DNA of 64,000 nt from Membranipora membranacea (GCA_914767715.1 OU612071.1:5580001-5644000), one strand, 5' to 3'; counted from the stretch's first letter, positions 45,621 through 58,762 are shown. The notes: generated from the sequence alone by a model not told the origin. Made by a program: numbers and translations.

Positions 45621-46951
45621 GTAGGTGAGAGTTTACAGGTTTTCTATCAATTGGATACTTTTTAATGGCAGCTATATCATTTCTTCTCAACGTAATTAAC
45701 GTACAGTTCCAATGGAGTCCGTACAGATCAACACAAGTGAAGATTTTGGAATTGATCGATCAAGGTTGTAGATGAGAACACTGAAGCTGAGAACTTTCTA
45801 TAGTAGTGGAAATAGGGAGAGCTTGACTTACGTTACGTCTCTTCAGTTTCGATAGACATTACCAAGGAAACTAAAAGTTGTCTTGTCTAAAAGCAAGAGA
45901 GGACAACTCCCCCGCTTTTGCATTTCTCTGTTACAATGACCAATAAGCCTACATACATATGTGATATTCTGTATAGATTGAAAAAGTGTCAAATATTTTA
46001 TAGATTTAGATGGCTAAGTTATTGGTCCAACTCACGAGGGCTTGAAGGTCAGAATACCTCTGTCACCCTTACTCTAAACTTTGATACACGGTATACCTCT
46101 AAAATCTGCTAAAATGTCAATTCGACCCATAATGTTCAACCTTCTCATAAGAGCTCAGTTCCTTTCAGTATGAGGTTTTCTTCGTTATGAGTAATTTTAC
46201 AATTCTTGATCTCCACGTCTCTTTATGAGATTGTTTCCGCCAACTATTCTCATCTACTTTCAAAGCTTGCAGCCAAGTTTGTGTTCTCCCCTAACAAACT
46301 CTGTATAAAAGTATTATGCTTCCTTGTGTCATGATATTTTTTCTGAAATTTTTCTTTGCTTAAATTTAGCAACCAAATGCCATAAGCCCAATTTGTTTTT
46401 CTTATCACTGTCTCTTTAAAAAGACAAATACAAAATATGATATTCGTAACATTGAAGAGCATCAATGTGTTTCAGTATGCCCTGACCAGCATGAACGATA
46501 ATAGCTGTATTGATGAGTATAGAAATTTGTTTACAGTGACACTTCATTATCCTGCTTTCTTTTGTAACCAAGAGTACAGCTTTCTGTTATTTCTAGCTAT
46601 TTGTGACTAATACCTTCTTGTACAATTTTCCTTGGTTAAATCAGTGTTGGCTCAGATGGCGATATTGTTAGTTTAGCCTGCCATCACTCCGTCTATTTAA
46701 AAGTGGGAGTTTTTATAGACATAAAACTGTACCTTCATTAACATACTATTATTGTGGATGCAGATTATCCAATGCATATTGGATCAATAACTTGTACGTA
46801 TTTTTCCGGATAACTGATGCATTTGATTTCTATGTATGCACCTGTATTCACATTTGATGTCACATTTTACTCTTGTTTATTTGATATAGAAGCAAGTTAA
46901 TTCCTACTCAAACAAGAATATTTTCTATGCATTGTTTTTACATGATTGCAG

Positions 46952-47086
46952 GTTACAATTAAAATGAATGGCTACGAAGCTCATTTACTGTTGACGATCC
47001 ACGATCCCAATCCCATCCCAATACACTATGCTTACACTAGGAAACTTGCATTTTTTATGAGGCCTTGTATTTATGAATTGGCATGA
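46952..47086 (+). CDS. Possible terminal exon inside the MULE-like element
   Basis: After ATGATTGCAG, 44 codons are open to TGA in phase 0, starting VTIKMNGYEAHLLLTIHD and later AYTRKLAFFMRPCIYELA. No family is recognised. This may be chance. Confidence 0.25.
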   Translation, partial: VTIKMNGYEAHLLLTIHDPNPIPIHYAYTRKLAFFMRPCIYELA

Positions 47087-50000
47087 AAATTTACCAGACC
47101 TGCAAGAAAGATTTTTCTGATGGAGTATATGTAGTTCTTTTCTGACGAATATATTTTTGAACAATAATACGGACAGAATAGTAATTTGTTTTGTTCATGT
47201 CTAGTCCTTAAATTGCCTCATTTTGATCACAACTTCCAGTATATAGCGCTGCCGTTTTCCAGTCAATTTGAGAAGGCCTCTGAAATTTCAGTTTTTCTGT
47301 TTATTGTTAATCCTTCTATCAATTAAGGGTGTTCTTAGATTTTCTTGGATTAATTATTCCTGGGTAGATTTAATTTTTGAGGAGTTTGCAAATAATGTCA
47401 GATTTATGTTGATAAAATATTTTTGACAATCTCATAATTTAGCATGGCCCTCTACATACAGTCTCGCACACTTTTTTGTTGTTTTCCAGTTATTTTATAG
47501 AGTATTATTTCTAACAATTACTACATAGATAAATTACAATTGAAATAAAGAAAAGCGTAAATTTAAAACTTACATGTAGGTTGAATGCAATAGAAATATA
47601 TAATAAGCTAAGGGGTTTTGTATAGGCTGTGGTTAGAGTGTACACTGACCAACTGTAAAAATTACAGGTCAAATGCACTGCACACCAGCAAAGAAACATA
47701 GCACCGGTATTTCCACAGAGATGAAACCAGGCCTGCGGGAATGCAATCCTTAGAAGACATGCAACTTCCTTTATGAATTGCAGTGTTACAATACAACCCA
47801 ATTGTTACTGGCCACTTATTTGAATTTTAAATCATTATTTTGAGTGTTGTAAAGGGTTTTAGATTCCAACTCCAACTCAGTAAGAAATGTTTTAATGATT
47901 TTTTTTTAGAGAAATGCAGAATTCAAACTTCATTTGGATGGGTACAATTCCTAGGGTTATATAAAAACGATATGGTGTGTAATCTGTAATCTTGGCCTCT
48001 GCTCAGAGTAAGAAGCACATATCCTTTTCGTCATAATCTGTTTCTTTGGCATAGCCCAAGAATTAATTCTGGAAGGTAAATGCGGGTAAAATTAACAGTC
48101 TATCATATTTTTGTTATCAACATAAAAGTGGGCTTCCCTCAATATAGTGAAATTGTATTAGGTTTATTTTATTTTTCATTTTAGACAAGTTTTCGACAGA
48201 GTTCTCTATAATTTTCCTTAAGAGTTAAATTAGGGTTTATGTTGGTTAACATCGCAAGGTTTTGTCCCAGCAAAAAGATAGTAAAAGAGATTCGGGGGTT
48301 AGCAAGTATTAACTTTCTACTCCCGGGCCCTAGTGCCAAACCTAGGGCTCATGAGTCCAAATGGCTCATTTTTAAAATATTGTTGGCTCATTATCTTTTT
48401 TCAGAATTTTGTGGTTAAGCTGCGCAAAACTGACATGTGCGTCATCATTTATCACCAATGTACATAAGTTGGATATAATATCTCTATTCTAAACTCTCTG
48501 TCTACTCTAATGTCAATTTTCTGCTTGTTACCAGGTTTAGAGTTCATCAATACATCTATGACTAAAACATGTGAGTTATTTTTCCGCGCCACGGCTGTCT
48601 CAAAACCTTTTGGCTAAAATTAAACATGCAGCCTCTTAACGTTACTTGTTCTAAACTGATTACAGATGATGTTCGTGTTAGTTTTTACTATTTACAGTCT
48701 TTAATTGTCACTGATAATATCTCGTCTATCAAGCAAAGCACCACTTGCTACTACACAACACAGGTTACGATATAACATATACAGCACAGCTACGCGGTAT
48801 CATATAACACACAGTGCAAAAACTGTAAAGCGTAAAATGTGACAAAGGTCAAGAATACAAGAGTTAGGCAACATGAGTAAATTATTATGACAGGCATGAT
48901 AAAGCAATTAACACAATGTATGAGTCATGTATCAGACAACTACATGTACTATGTGAATTCTACTCCCAACAGTTCGGCCTTGTGAAAATTCAATGTAAGC
49001 AAATTCATGGCACACCGTGGTGGTCGATAAAATTAGAATTTCATCAAGAAATTCCCCCACACCACAAAACCGATTATTACTAAACTAATATTAAATCTAT
49101 TCATGGGGAATATAGCACTGTCACATCTTGGTTGACTGGTAACATCCACTTCTTCTCTGTAAGCAGATAAGTGAAGGACTGGTTCCTACCTCCTACTACT
49201 CACTTGTGTTCTTTGACATTTTGGATCTTTTTTACTGTCCAATCTCTTTCCACGCTCCATGAAATTTAAAGTATCAATAACTGTTGGATAAGATATGATG
49301 TTACACTAAGATTACTTGTCATTTTTCCTCTCAAAAAGGGCCGGAGTGCCTTAAAACTGCATCTGTGTTTTGAAAATTTTCCCATACCCCTACTACAGCA
49401 TATCTCCCGCACCCACCCCGCCTGGCCCAACCACTGTCACTAATTATTAATCGCTGTTCAATGCATGTATTTTATGTTATTTTATTAAAATAAATTTCGC
49501 AGATTTTTGGTATTTTGATCATCATCATCATCATCAAATTTTAACTGCTAATTTGGTCACAAGCATATGTCAGATGCCTCAATTTTGCGATGATAACCCC
49601 ATACCCCCAAGCAGGAGGCTGCTCTGGCACCCCTTCCACACCCTCACCATACGTACAATCCATACACATCAGGCCTCGGCCCCTTTATCACGCCAGGCAA
49701 GGCTTCTTGAACATATTAAAATTCAAATTTGGTCCTTTACTTAAGCTGCTAAGCTTCTGATGGCAAAAAGCTCATCAAAACTTTGATTGAATGACGCCGA
49801 ATCATTTTATTGAAGAAAATGAGGCAACAGACCGTTTTTAGCAAAGATGATGACTGAGCCAATTTAAAATAGGTACTATTTATTCTTAGTGATATAGTTC
49901 ATCACAACTTTTGGTTTAAAATTACATATGGTAGTGAGCCTAAAGTGGCTCCTTTAGTCACAACATAATGTGAGTAATATTTTAAATTTGATAATACAAT

Positions 50001-50704
50001 TTGAAATTTCAAGCAACCATTCGAGACTGTTAAATGTTTGAGTCGATGGCACACAAACCATCTTTGAAAAGTATAGCTAACGTATCGTGATCACCACAGA
50101 CCATCAAAGGCAAATTGTTTTCCGTAAACATTACATGACATCAAACATGCTGTTGGAAGGACCATTATTGTGGCCACACAACCCGTTTTTGGAAGTTCTC
50201 ACATACTAAGCAGCTTTCATGAAGCATAGTACATACAGTACAAGTTTTCCTCGATTTTTAAGTTGTTTTTGAGCGTTCTGTGGTGCGCAAATCAGGAAAA
50301 CCTGTCACGCAGTGCCAAATTCCTGTATGTATTATGCTTAATCGAAGCGGTTTTGTATGATAGAATTTACAAATAAAAATTGTGTGGCCATAGTTGTGAT
50401 TCTTTTAACAGCATGGTTGGTGTCATGGAGAAATAACGCCAAATGTATACATATTATGATGGTCTGTGCTGATCTTGAAACATTAGCTGTATTACTGAAA
50501 ATTAGGTTGTGCGTCAAATACACATCACTCTAGAGGAAATCACTAATTTGATCTGTCTCATATTGCTGAAATTTCACATCGTATCATCAAATTAAAAAAA
50601 AATCACACACATTATAACATGACGTAAAAAAAGTCACTTCAGGCTCATCCTATATCATCTAAACCTAAGGTTATGATGAAATATAGTGCTTCTCACACTT
50701 GTAT

Positions 50705-50750
50705 GCTTTGTTATGTTAGGCTCTAACCAACTAAGCTACCTGGTACCCGG
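50705..50750 (-). repeat. tRNA-like head, minus strand
   Basis: On the minus strand, GGTAGCTTAGTTGGTTAGAGCC is a good tRNA 5' half with an A-box. The 3' half and B-box are lacking. It abuts the word array at 50750. Confidence 0.5.
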
Positions 50751-50990
50751 CCATAATGCCATGGTCAAAATTCCATTGGGACAAAATGCCATTGCCATAA
50801 TGCCAGTGCCATAATGCCATGGCCATAATGCCATAGGTCATAACACCACTGCACAATATACCAATGCCAAAATATCAGTTGTACAAAACGCCAGTTGTGT
50901 CAAAATACCAGTGGATATAAAGCCAGATTGGACATAATACCATTTGGGACAACATACCATATCCCAAAATACCATTGCCAAAATGCCAAA
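50750..50990. repeat. Phased degenerate array of CCATAATGCCA words
   Basis: About eighteen copies of an 11-16 base word, (C)CATAATGCCAT/G with AAAATGCCA and AAATACCA variants, drifting from well-conserved at the left to diverged at the right. The style is the same as the array at 4594-4800, but with different words. Confidence 0.75.
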
Positions 50991-51067
50991 ATATGTAATC
51001 AAAGGAGATCAAGCCACGTTGTATTTTTTTTTGTTAGTCACATAACAGCTACGGGTTGCTCGATCAG

Positions 51068-51125
51068 AGTAGGAGGTGGTTCAGCTGGTTAGAGCCATCT
51101 CCTTCACTGTTCAAGTCTCGAGTTT
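51068..51125 (+). repeat. tRNA-like head, plus strand
   Basis: GGAGGTGGTTCAGCTGGTTAGAGCC (A-box) and TGTTCAAGTCTCGAG (B-box-like) with tRNA spacing. A SINE-like head, pointing away from the array at 50750-50990. Confidence 0.5.
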
Positions 51126-52139
51126 TCTACATTTGAATTTTTCTCTGGGGTTTGTTGGGCCCCATTGTACTGAAGGCTAGTGTGTGCTGCAGAAATTGCA
51201 GCCAAGTATTGCGTCACCAACTCTGTGGGTTATGGCAAATTAATTGACTATTTAAGTGTGACCAACTTTATGGCTTGGCTTGAAGGGTTTTGACTGGTCT
51301 TGTCTGATGCTATTACTGGCGTCATGAAGGCTAGGATGATTGCCCTCTGGCCCTGCCCAAACTGCCGGTATGAACTTTTTGAACAAGCCTATGCAATTGC
51401 TTAACAAGGATCTCTCTCCTCGCTTGTCATTGGTTTTAATAAATTCAAGTTAGTTCATACCTATGAAGTGTTCTATGAAAGATCTGTTTTATAGTCTGAC
51501 AGATCAATTTGTGTCTTTGACAATTAGAAAATAAGTTGAAACATTTTTTAAATACTTTACAAATAAGACAGTCGTTCAGCATTTTCAACTTTTTGCGTTT
51601 TAATACATTCCTGTACTTATTGTTCTCAGTAAAATAGACTGAAAATTTAAAATCCAAACACAAGAAATGGAAATATATTTCAGTCGCATCAATGCAAAAA
51701 GAACAACCAGAAGATTTTAACGATTCGTTGAAACAAAATTGTGTGTTAACGCTGAACAGTTTGGGACTCCCTGCACTCTGTGAGGATGGGATATCCCACC
51801 CTCCCTGCTGCACCGAATAACAGAAAACCCACAACTTGTTCAGTTGTCTTCACTTACTTTAAAAGGGGGCAACTCCTTAGACACAATAGTAATCTTGATC
51901 AGCTGTTATGAGAGACGTATGCTAATATCTGACCATTTGCAGAGTAAGAGGCCATGCAACGAAAGTATTCCAACTGTTTTGCAGCCTCAAAGTAATCGAA
52001 GGATTAATTTAAAAGTCCTCTTTGCAACGGCTAAGTAGGACTGAGCACGTAATAATACAAAATGACAACAGCAATCAATGGAATATAATAATCGGCAACT
52101 TGGATCACTGAAAAGATATACATCGAGAATGGAAGATGA

Positions 52140-53819
52140 AAAGCCCTGTTTGCCACATATGTTCAAGATAAGAATCTGACATACGGTGGGCTGCACTCCT
52201 TGACATCCACGGTATGAAACTCCCCAGAGGAGTAAAAAATACTCAGGAGGAAAGGTTATCATTACGTATCGTCATGTATGGCTAGCCCACGTTTACCCTA
52301 CTTCATAACTTAACCTAACATGAACTCCCATGTCAGCTAAAAATATTGACTCACCTCCAAACCAGCAAAACTAACTATAGGCTATATTTACTCGTCTAAG
52401 GTAAGCGCTCTCTATCAATAAATGATGACACAGCCAGGTTGGGTTGAAAGTGAACAAGGATATAAGAAGATTGTGAGCTCGGGGGAATTCATTGATTATG
52501 ATGTATTCGAAACAGAGTATGGCGGATTCAATACTTATGACAGATTCAAAACTCCAGATGGCTAATTCAATAAACTATGACTTATCCCAAGCATACATTA
52601 TCGTTCACAACACTCTCAATATGGCGCATAATAATGGAATTCTTTGTTTTCCGCAGATATCTATGATGACAGCCCGATTAATAACAGCTGAAATCAATGA
52701 CGTCCATGGTATGAGGTGAGCTGTACGGTACAGAAAAAATTAGATCTAGCTTTCCGCTCTTCTCAAGCGAGAATACAAAACAACTCGTCTAATCAATAGT
52801 ATGTGAGCAGCTCGGGTTGCGCACTAACAGACAAACTATTTGTGCTGAATAACAGAGTGTAGGCTGCTCCTTGAGTTTTGATAAGTCTTGAAACGTACCG
52901 CAGATTGACAAGTTATTTCTAGGTCCTAAAAGGCGATCCAAAATCATATACCTGCCTCGAAAGTATGCACAGGTGCTTCCAAATTCCAGTCTATGTAACT
53001 CCCCATACAAACGAGCTAGCTAGGACTCAGGTAGAAAATAGGCCTACTCAGGCTATACTTACTAACAGTATCACTAACAGTCAGTGTCACAATGAATTAT
53101 AAGTTGTTCTTGGATTATGTGTGAATGTTTTGGGGAGACAGTAGTACAGTGGTTAGAGCAAGGAGTCTTATACTCCTTGGTTAGAGTAGGCCTATAGGAG
53201 AATCACATAACCAGACAGCCATATATATGAGATAATACTTCAGTACCTGAATCTACACTTCACATCAATATTCCAACAACGAAAACAATAGCCTGTATAC
53301 ATATTTATACACAGAACTGGGTCACCAATAATAATAGCCTACTTACTACCAATAACCACAAGTCAGAATTTTCCCTGTATTACCTGTTATTTTGATAACT
53401 TAATCTCTTAATTCTGTTAGTGCAAATGGACACACATTCTTCTTGAACCTGTCATGTACAAGGAGTGTCTCAGTAGAGTGATGTGGCTCTCTCTCTCTTT
53501 CCACCTCATCTCCTGTCTTTGACTTGAGTTGGTGTATGGAAAAATTTACCTTTTCTTTTGCCTATTTAGATCAGTTAACTTTGGAATGAAGAAGGACTCA
53601 GTAGTAACACCCCAACATTTCACTTACTTATTGGATGATAAAACACAGCTATTTTGAAATGGCCTGCCTTTGACCTTGACAAGGAATTGCTTTTCCTTTT
53701 CAGTATACTCTATCATCATAACAATAGAAGACAACTCCTAAAATTACGCAAATTCTAAATTAATATAATTACGCAAATTATTACGCGTAATACGGCAATT
53801 ACGCAAATTCACAAACCCC
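52140..53819 (-). repeat. Right terminal inverted repeat of the MULE-like element
   Basis: Reverse copy of 43047-44690. The match starts at about AAAGCCCTGTTTGCCACATATG (52140) and runs to the end at ACAAACCCC (53819). Differences are mostly substitutions and short indels, so the two arms are not gene-converted to identity. Confidence 0.88.
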
Positions 53820-53829
53820 CCTCTTTAAT

Positions 53830-55990
53830 CTTTTAGTTATTGATGCAATTCAAAGGGTTCCGGTCAAGCCTTTGTATTTTTGTATATAGCTCCAAAAATA
53901 ACCATTTGTGTCAATCAACCAACTGTACCTCTCAGACGAATGATTTGATGAAGGTTCTACTCTATGTTCTAAAAGCAGTAGTAGTAAGCTGAAGGTAGTA
54001 CTCAGTCAGTCAGTACTGGCTGGTGAACTAACACTACCAGATGTTTAAAAATGTTATGTTATCTCTCCTTTTGGACAAAGTTTTTACCTTGATAGCAGCT
54101 ATTTATCTGAGCAGACTGATGACAGTTTCCTGGACTCGGTCAAAGTATCATGATAAGGTAAAACTCTTAAATATCACAGACTTGTAGAGAAACTGGGTTG
54201 ATCATGAAATAAATTGTATTTTTAGAAACTGATTTGATAGAAATGAAAAAGAATGTTTTGCTAGAAGAGGATGTGAAATATGATTGGCTCAGAGTCTGGT
54301 CCGAACTCAATAATTGGCCTATTTAGAAATAGGTCGATTCTTATGTCATGGACAACGAAAAAACAACTCTTGTTTCTACAAGGGAAGACAATTCTTAAGA
54401 TTTTCTTATTCAGATGTAACAGCAGGGCAGTTGGGAGGGGTAGGTTTGGGAGGGGGACCAGTGTGTGAAATGATGAACATCAATAAGTAGCAGTAAAATA
54501 TTGAATTTGGTTATGCTCTAAGAAGGTGTGTTTTTATAAGAGCTGCTCAAACCATTACTACCTACAAGTTACAAAGTGTCGAGCGTTTGAGCAACAAACT
54601 CCAAGTTCATTGGTTTGAGGGGGTTTGACTATCTAATAGCAGTTATTAATTTTTTCTAAAAATACCACATGACGCATAATGCTTGTATCCTTATGTAGTG
54701 GCTAGATTTTCTGAGGTCATGGTGTTTGTTGTTGTCTGAGTTGTCTGAGTTTGTAGATGTCTGAGTCAAAACAGTTGATACCCTGCGTTCAAAAAGATCC
54801 TGGTCATACCTGGCTCAAAACAGTTGAAACCATGCCTTCAAAAAAGACCAAAATAACACCCCTATATTCATCAATTATTGAGGAAAATGCAAGAATCAAT
54901 TGTTTCAGATGGTACACACATCTTTCTGACATCACATTCTCCTTCCCCAGGCATCACTGAGAGATCATTTCAGCTATGCCTGACTTTGATAACTTAGAAA
55001 TATTTGTCCTGATTGCAAAATTCAGCTGTTCTTAGGCTTTTTTAGCTGAAGAAATCTTTGGTAGTTTTGGGCTTTATTTCATGTATGCTTCAACGTGCAA
55101 TGATATCTCCCAGTGTTGTTCGTTTCATGAGTTTCAAAATTATTGGAATACAACAAAACACACCACCTGATCATCATTCGTATTCATATTATGTGAACAG
55201 TCATAGAGTGTGGATAAGTTCTAGCTGAGCTGAAGGATGCTGGAAGTGGCCTGCTTCCTGTACAAGAAGACTCTGCTTGGATCCGACACGAAACAAACTG
55301 TGCCATGGTTCCGCAGAGGAATCCTGGTTGCTTTTGCATGAGAACACCAAACTTCACATATGGGCCCATACCAAAAAGATCTAGAAGAAGCCGATATATA
55401 TATATATTTAAATATATACATATATCAGTACAGAAACTGAAATAAGACTAAATCTCACTAGATCCTAGCCGAATACACATTTGAGAAACTCGTACATAGT
55501 TCATATATTGCTGCTCAACTACCGAGGGACAAGTTGTTTATTTTATCTCACAAATCACAGTATCAATAAAAAGTGATGTAAAATATTTGGCTCTATCCAG
55601 GGTAGTATTACAAACCTCTATCCAGGATAGTATTACAAACCTCTATCCAGGGTAGTATAAAAAACCTCTATCAAGGGTAGTATTACAAACCTCTATCCAG
55701 GGTAGTATTACAAACCTGTCATCTCAGAATAATATTTGACACGCACTGAAAAAGAGGTTTATGGCATAATGACACAAAAATAATATTGTTGATGAACTGA
55801 TTGATGGAACTGTTTTGATGATGATTGCTAACATTAGTTGGCAGCTGCATTACACTTTTGATATATTATATTTGGCAAGAGTGACTGCAAGTTGATAAAT
55901 AACATATCGTTTCTCGACATTGAGCTGTGAACTACCTGAATTTAGTAATTCTGACAATCAAGATATATTGATATCTGATGATATATAATT
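53830..55990. other. No supported gene; AT-rich flank
   Basis: Contains a (TA)n palindrome (about 55398-55427), a 25-base tandem repeat (55592-55718) and scattered short open frames without codon structure or splice support. Confidence 0.4.
55592..55718. repeat. 25-base tandem repeat, five copies
   Basis: Unit CTATCCAGGGTAGTATTACA + AACCT, five consecutive copies with one or two changes each (GGATAG, GTATAAAAA, ATCAAGG). Confidence 0.9.
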
Positions 55991-55998
55991 TAACTCAC

Positions 55999-56074
55999 TT
56001 TATATTTCTGTTTGTAGAACTTGAATTCCGCCAATAGGACTTCTTCTATATAGAACTGTACTCGTCTGTCTCTA
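55999..56074 (-). CDS. Exon-like segment with donor, possible 5' exon of the PP6 gene
   Basis: A minus-strand open stretch (RRVQFYIEEVLLAEFKFYKQ) ends AAA|GTGAGT in phase 0, which matches the phase-0 acceptor of PP6 exon a at 42685. There is no Met, so it would be non-coding 5' UTR or part of another gene. If linked, the MULE-like element lies in the intron between them. Confidence 0.25.
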
Positions 56075-56125
56075 GATACTCGTCAGTAGCTGTAGAGCCG
56101 TCCGGTTGTACGTCTGTCTTGGTTG

Positions 56126-57546
56126 ATGGTTACCGTGAAAAAGCCAAGATCACAGTACACGTATGCTGATTACCGGTAAGCCCAGCCCTTCTCTCTATAG
56201 TATGAGATCTTCACAGAGTTGCTGTAAAATACTGGGCAGAGGGTGTAATATTCTGTAACGTCTTAAATCTACAGTCTATTGGGCTGACGTGTACTGCTAG
56301 TCCATATTTGGAAGTGTGTAGCGAAAGCGAAAATTGTCCAATAGCTATAAGCTACGTAAGTGTAAGGACAGGATACCCTCGGTTGATCACAGGATATCCA
56401 TTGAGACATTAATGGTCCCAAAATTATAAAAAGGTCTATTAAACATCCGTCTGACAAACATCTGTCTGTCGATTAAACATTCTATACTGACATTTGATTA
56501 GCATTGGTATTAGCATTAGTAGGATGTGTAATTAATCATAGAATTAGCTTATGCCTTATTTATCAAAAAGTACATCGTACATGGCGAAAGGTTTAACCGT
56601 TGCTTTAACACACAAGATGAGCTATAAGCCCTAAATATTAAGTTTATATGGTTAAATAAATGACTGTCATTGTTGGACTGTTCTGAATACCAATAACTGT
56701 CTAGTATTTGCTATTGTTGATATTTTAAGTCTACAGGTAAACTGAAAGTAACATTATGATGTGTAACAGCTGTACATGGATTGGACATCTAATTGGTTGT
56801 GCTAGCTTTAAAACCCTAAGCTAACAAGTTTATTTATTCTTAACTTATTAAACAAAGCATCTTCTTTGTTTAACATCTAATATACAACTAACAAAAAGGA
56901 TGCAGACGAATGATTAAAATAGGCCAATAAAAAGAGCCTTTACAATAATGAAATACCAATCAAGTAATAGATAACATAAAGGACTTTCACTTTACAAAGT
57001 GAAACTACTAAAGAATAATAACAAAACTGTAATACATAACAGACATGACATTTGTGCCAGCATAATCGTATGGCTCTGGTGTGGGTTAAAAATGTGGGTA
57101 AAAATTGCAAGTGTTGTCTCCGTCCGAGGACTGAGAAATATCAGTGCCTTAAGGGCACGGCCGCCGTGTTCGGCGCCAAGTTCCTCTCAGTTTGCCAATA
57201 GCCAATAGCAGCTTGGGTTTTATTGTGTTTATGAAGCAGCCGTGTAGTAGGTTACAGTCGAAGCCAAAGGTTATCTTATAACAGAAGGGTTCAGATAAGA
57301 AGCCTGCTAAATCACGCTAGGGAAGCTGGAGATTACGTATATCATCGGAGATATGGATTTGTAACTCATATCGACTGATGACAAAGCTATTATAGTCAAG
57401 CAACTTTATTCCAGATAAATTTAAGTAAGTTTTTTGCATGTTTTCTCAGGTCAAGTGCTCAAACTCTGGCTGGGTTGATGGTGGCACAGCCGAACCAACG
57501 ACTGAAGCGATCTGACAAATATTTGGCAAGCCTGCCCGCAAGTTGA
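56126..57546 (+). CDS. Possible two-exon small gene (48 residues)
   Basis: Exon 56126-56175 starts at an ATG and encodes MVTVKKPRSQYTYADY, ending CG|GTAAGC in phase 2. Exon 57450-57546 follows TTTTCTCAG and continues in matching phase to TGA. The combined peptide is basic. It is too short to test by composition and may be chance; a longer gene with further exons is also possible. Confidence 0.3.
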
Positions 57547-58260
57547 CTCTTGTTAGACTATGTATAGTCAAAGCTGAACTTCATGTTCATGATGGTCTCA
57601 ATAATAATAATGTTTTATAGTTTCTTGGAAGGTAACCATATACTACGGCAAAACAGAAAGGCTCAAATAGCTGGAAATAAAGAACACAACATATAAACAG
57701 ACACTAGAGATATAGCTTCACTATTTTGCTTCAGTTGAAAGTAAGTTATCCTTCAGAGCTTTTGCTCTGTGTCCTCAAACTAAGACATTGATCTTGAAGC
57801 ACAATGCCCTCCTTGCCTCTTTCCCCTTATCCAAGGAAATAAGTAAAATATTTGCGTCCCCTTTTTATCCCCATTTTTCAATTACAAATCACAATCGCAC
57901 CGCTGTTGCTCAGTAACCTCCCGCCCAAACTAAATAATATGTGTTATCAAAATATAGATGGTAGCATAGGAGGTCCATAGAACCGATATGTTCATATATA
58001 TACGTCATATAATCCTAGTTCCCATTGTTTATTCAAACAGGTACTCCGAATTGCAGATGAATTTATGGTAACAATGGGTTCAGCAATTTATACGGTGCTG
58101 AATAAAAGCCTATAAAATTCACGGGTTGATAACTCCTAGACTAAATCATAGCCTATTTTCATTTAAGTCACTGAGTGATAAAAACATCAACACCGATTGA
58201 TATTGATAAACAATCTAAGTTGTGGGCTGGGTCCGATGATTAGGTATCGGCACAACATAT

Positions 58261-58273
58261 CCCCCCCCCCCCC
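58261..58273. repeat. Poly(C) tract
   Basis: A run of about 13 C bases. Similar runs of G or C occur at 30256, 30691 and 33086; length-unstable mononucleotide tracts. Confidence 0.85.
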
Positions 58274-58459
58274 TAAGGTTGTGCTTCATAGAATTTGGTT
58301 CTCAGTGTCTTAAATTGTGAGTGTGAGTGTTTCTCTGGTATGATTTTACCATAGACTTAATATACTACCTAGACAGGCCAACAGCATTCGATACTGTCCC
58401 ACTTAAATAGCACGACATGACGTAATTAGTTTGTGCTGCGAGCCATAGTTTACTATATA

Positions 58460-58762
58460 CCATTCAATGAAATAATGTGAAAAATCAAGGGACGCCCGGC
58501 ATGATATCGGCCCTTGTCAGGCCCCTAATTATTTAAACACAGAGAAAATTTGTGAGTTTATGTGAAAGACCTTTCTGCACGAGATGGTATAAAAAATTGA
58601 CTCCTTAGGCGAATCCAAAGCGAGAACAGACCTGATAAGTTACAATCATTAGCCAATAAATATTGAAACAAATACAGCCGTCTACCCTTAACACTTCTGC
58701 CACTACTATTCAAATGCACAGAATACCCAGAACACAGTATCACAAATATTTTGTTGGATGAG
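58460..58762. repeat. Diverged edge copy of the 1.14 kb satellite
   Basis: Segments such as CAATGAAATAATGTGAAAAATC and AAACAAATACAGCCGTCTACCC match the satellite unit (TCAATGAAATAATATAATAAAT, AAACAAATACAGCCCTGTAC) but with many changes. This is an older copy at the array edge. Confidence 0.7.

Larger units (their letters stand above)
44690..52140. other. Interior of the MULE-like element; no clear gene
   Basis: Contents: ATCT microsatellite (45188-45205), two exon-like segments on the plus strand (45574-45620, 46952-47086), ATC/CAT microsatellite (49519-49537), and a block at 50705-51125 with two opposed tRNA-like heads around a phased word array. Open frames such as 51445-51834 (129 codons, minus) show no recognisable family. 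I see no transposase. Confidence 0.5.
43047..53819. mobile_element. 10.8 kb Mutator/MULE-like element with 1.65 kb inverted ends
   Basis: The outer ends match as inverted copies, starting CGGGTTTGTGAATTTGCGTA at the left and its near-complement at the right. Both are flanked by the 9-base direct duplication CCTCTTTAA (43038-43046 and 53820-53828). A 9 bp duplication with very long inverted ends fits Mutator-like elements. The arms run about 43047-44690 and 52140-53819 and are highly similar by eye. The 7.4 kb interior contains no MULE transposase that I recognise, but has repeats and a few exon-like segments, so it is probably non-autonomous. It sits upstream of the PP6 exons. Confidence 0.88.

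Noticed and set aside
51445-51834. 129-codon minus-strand frame inside the MULE-like interior
   Set aside because: Lys/Phe/Cys-rich, AT-driven composition, no transposase motif or splice context; kept only as unexplained.
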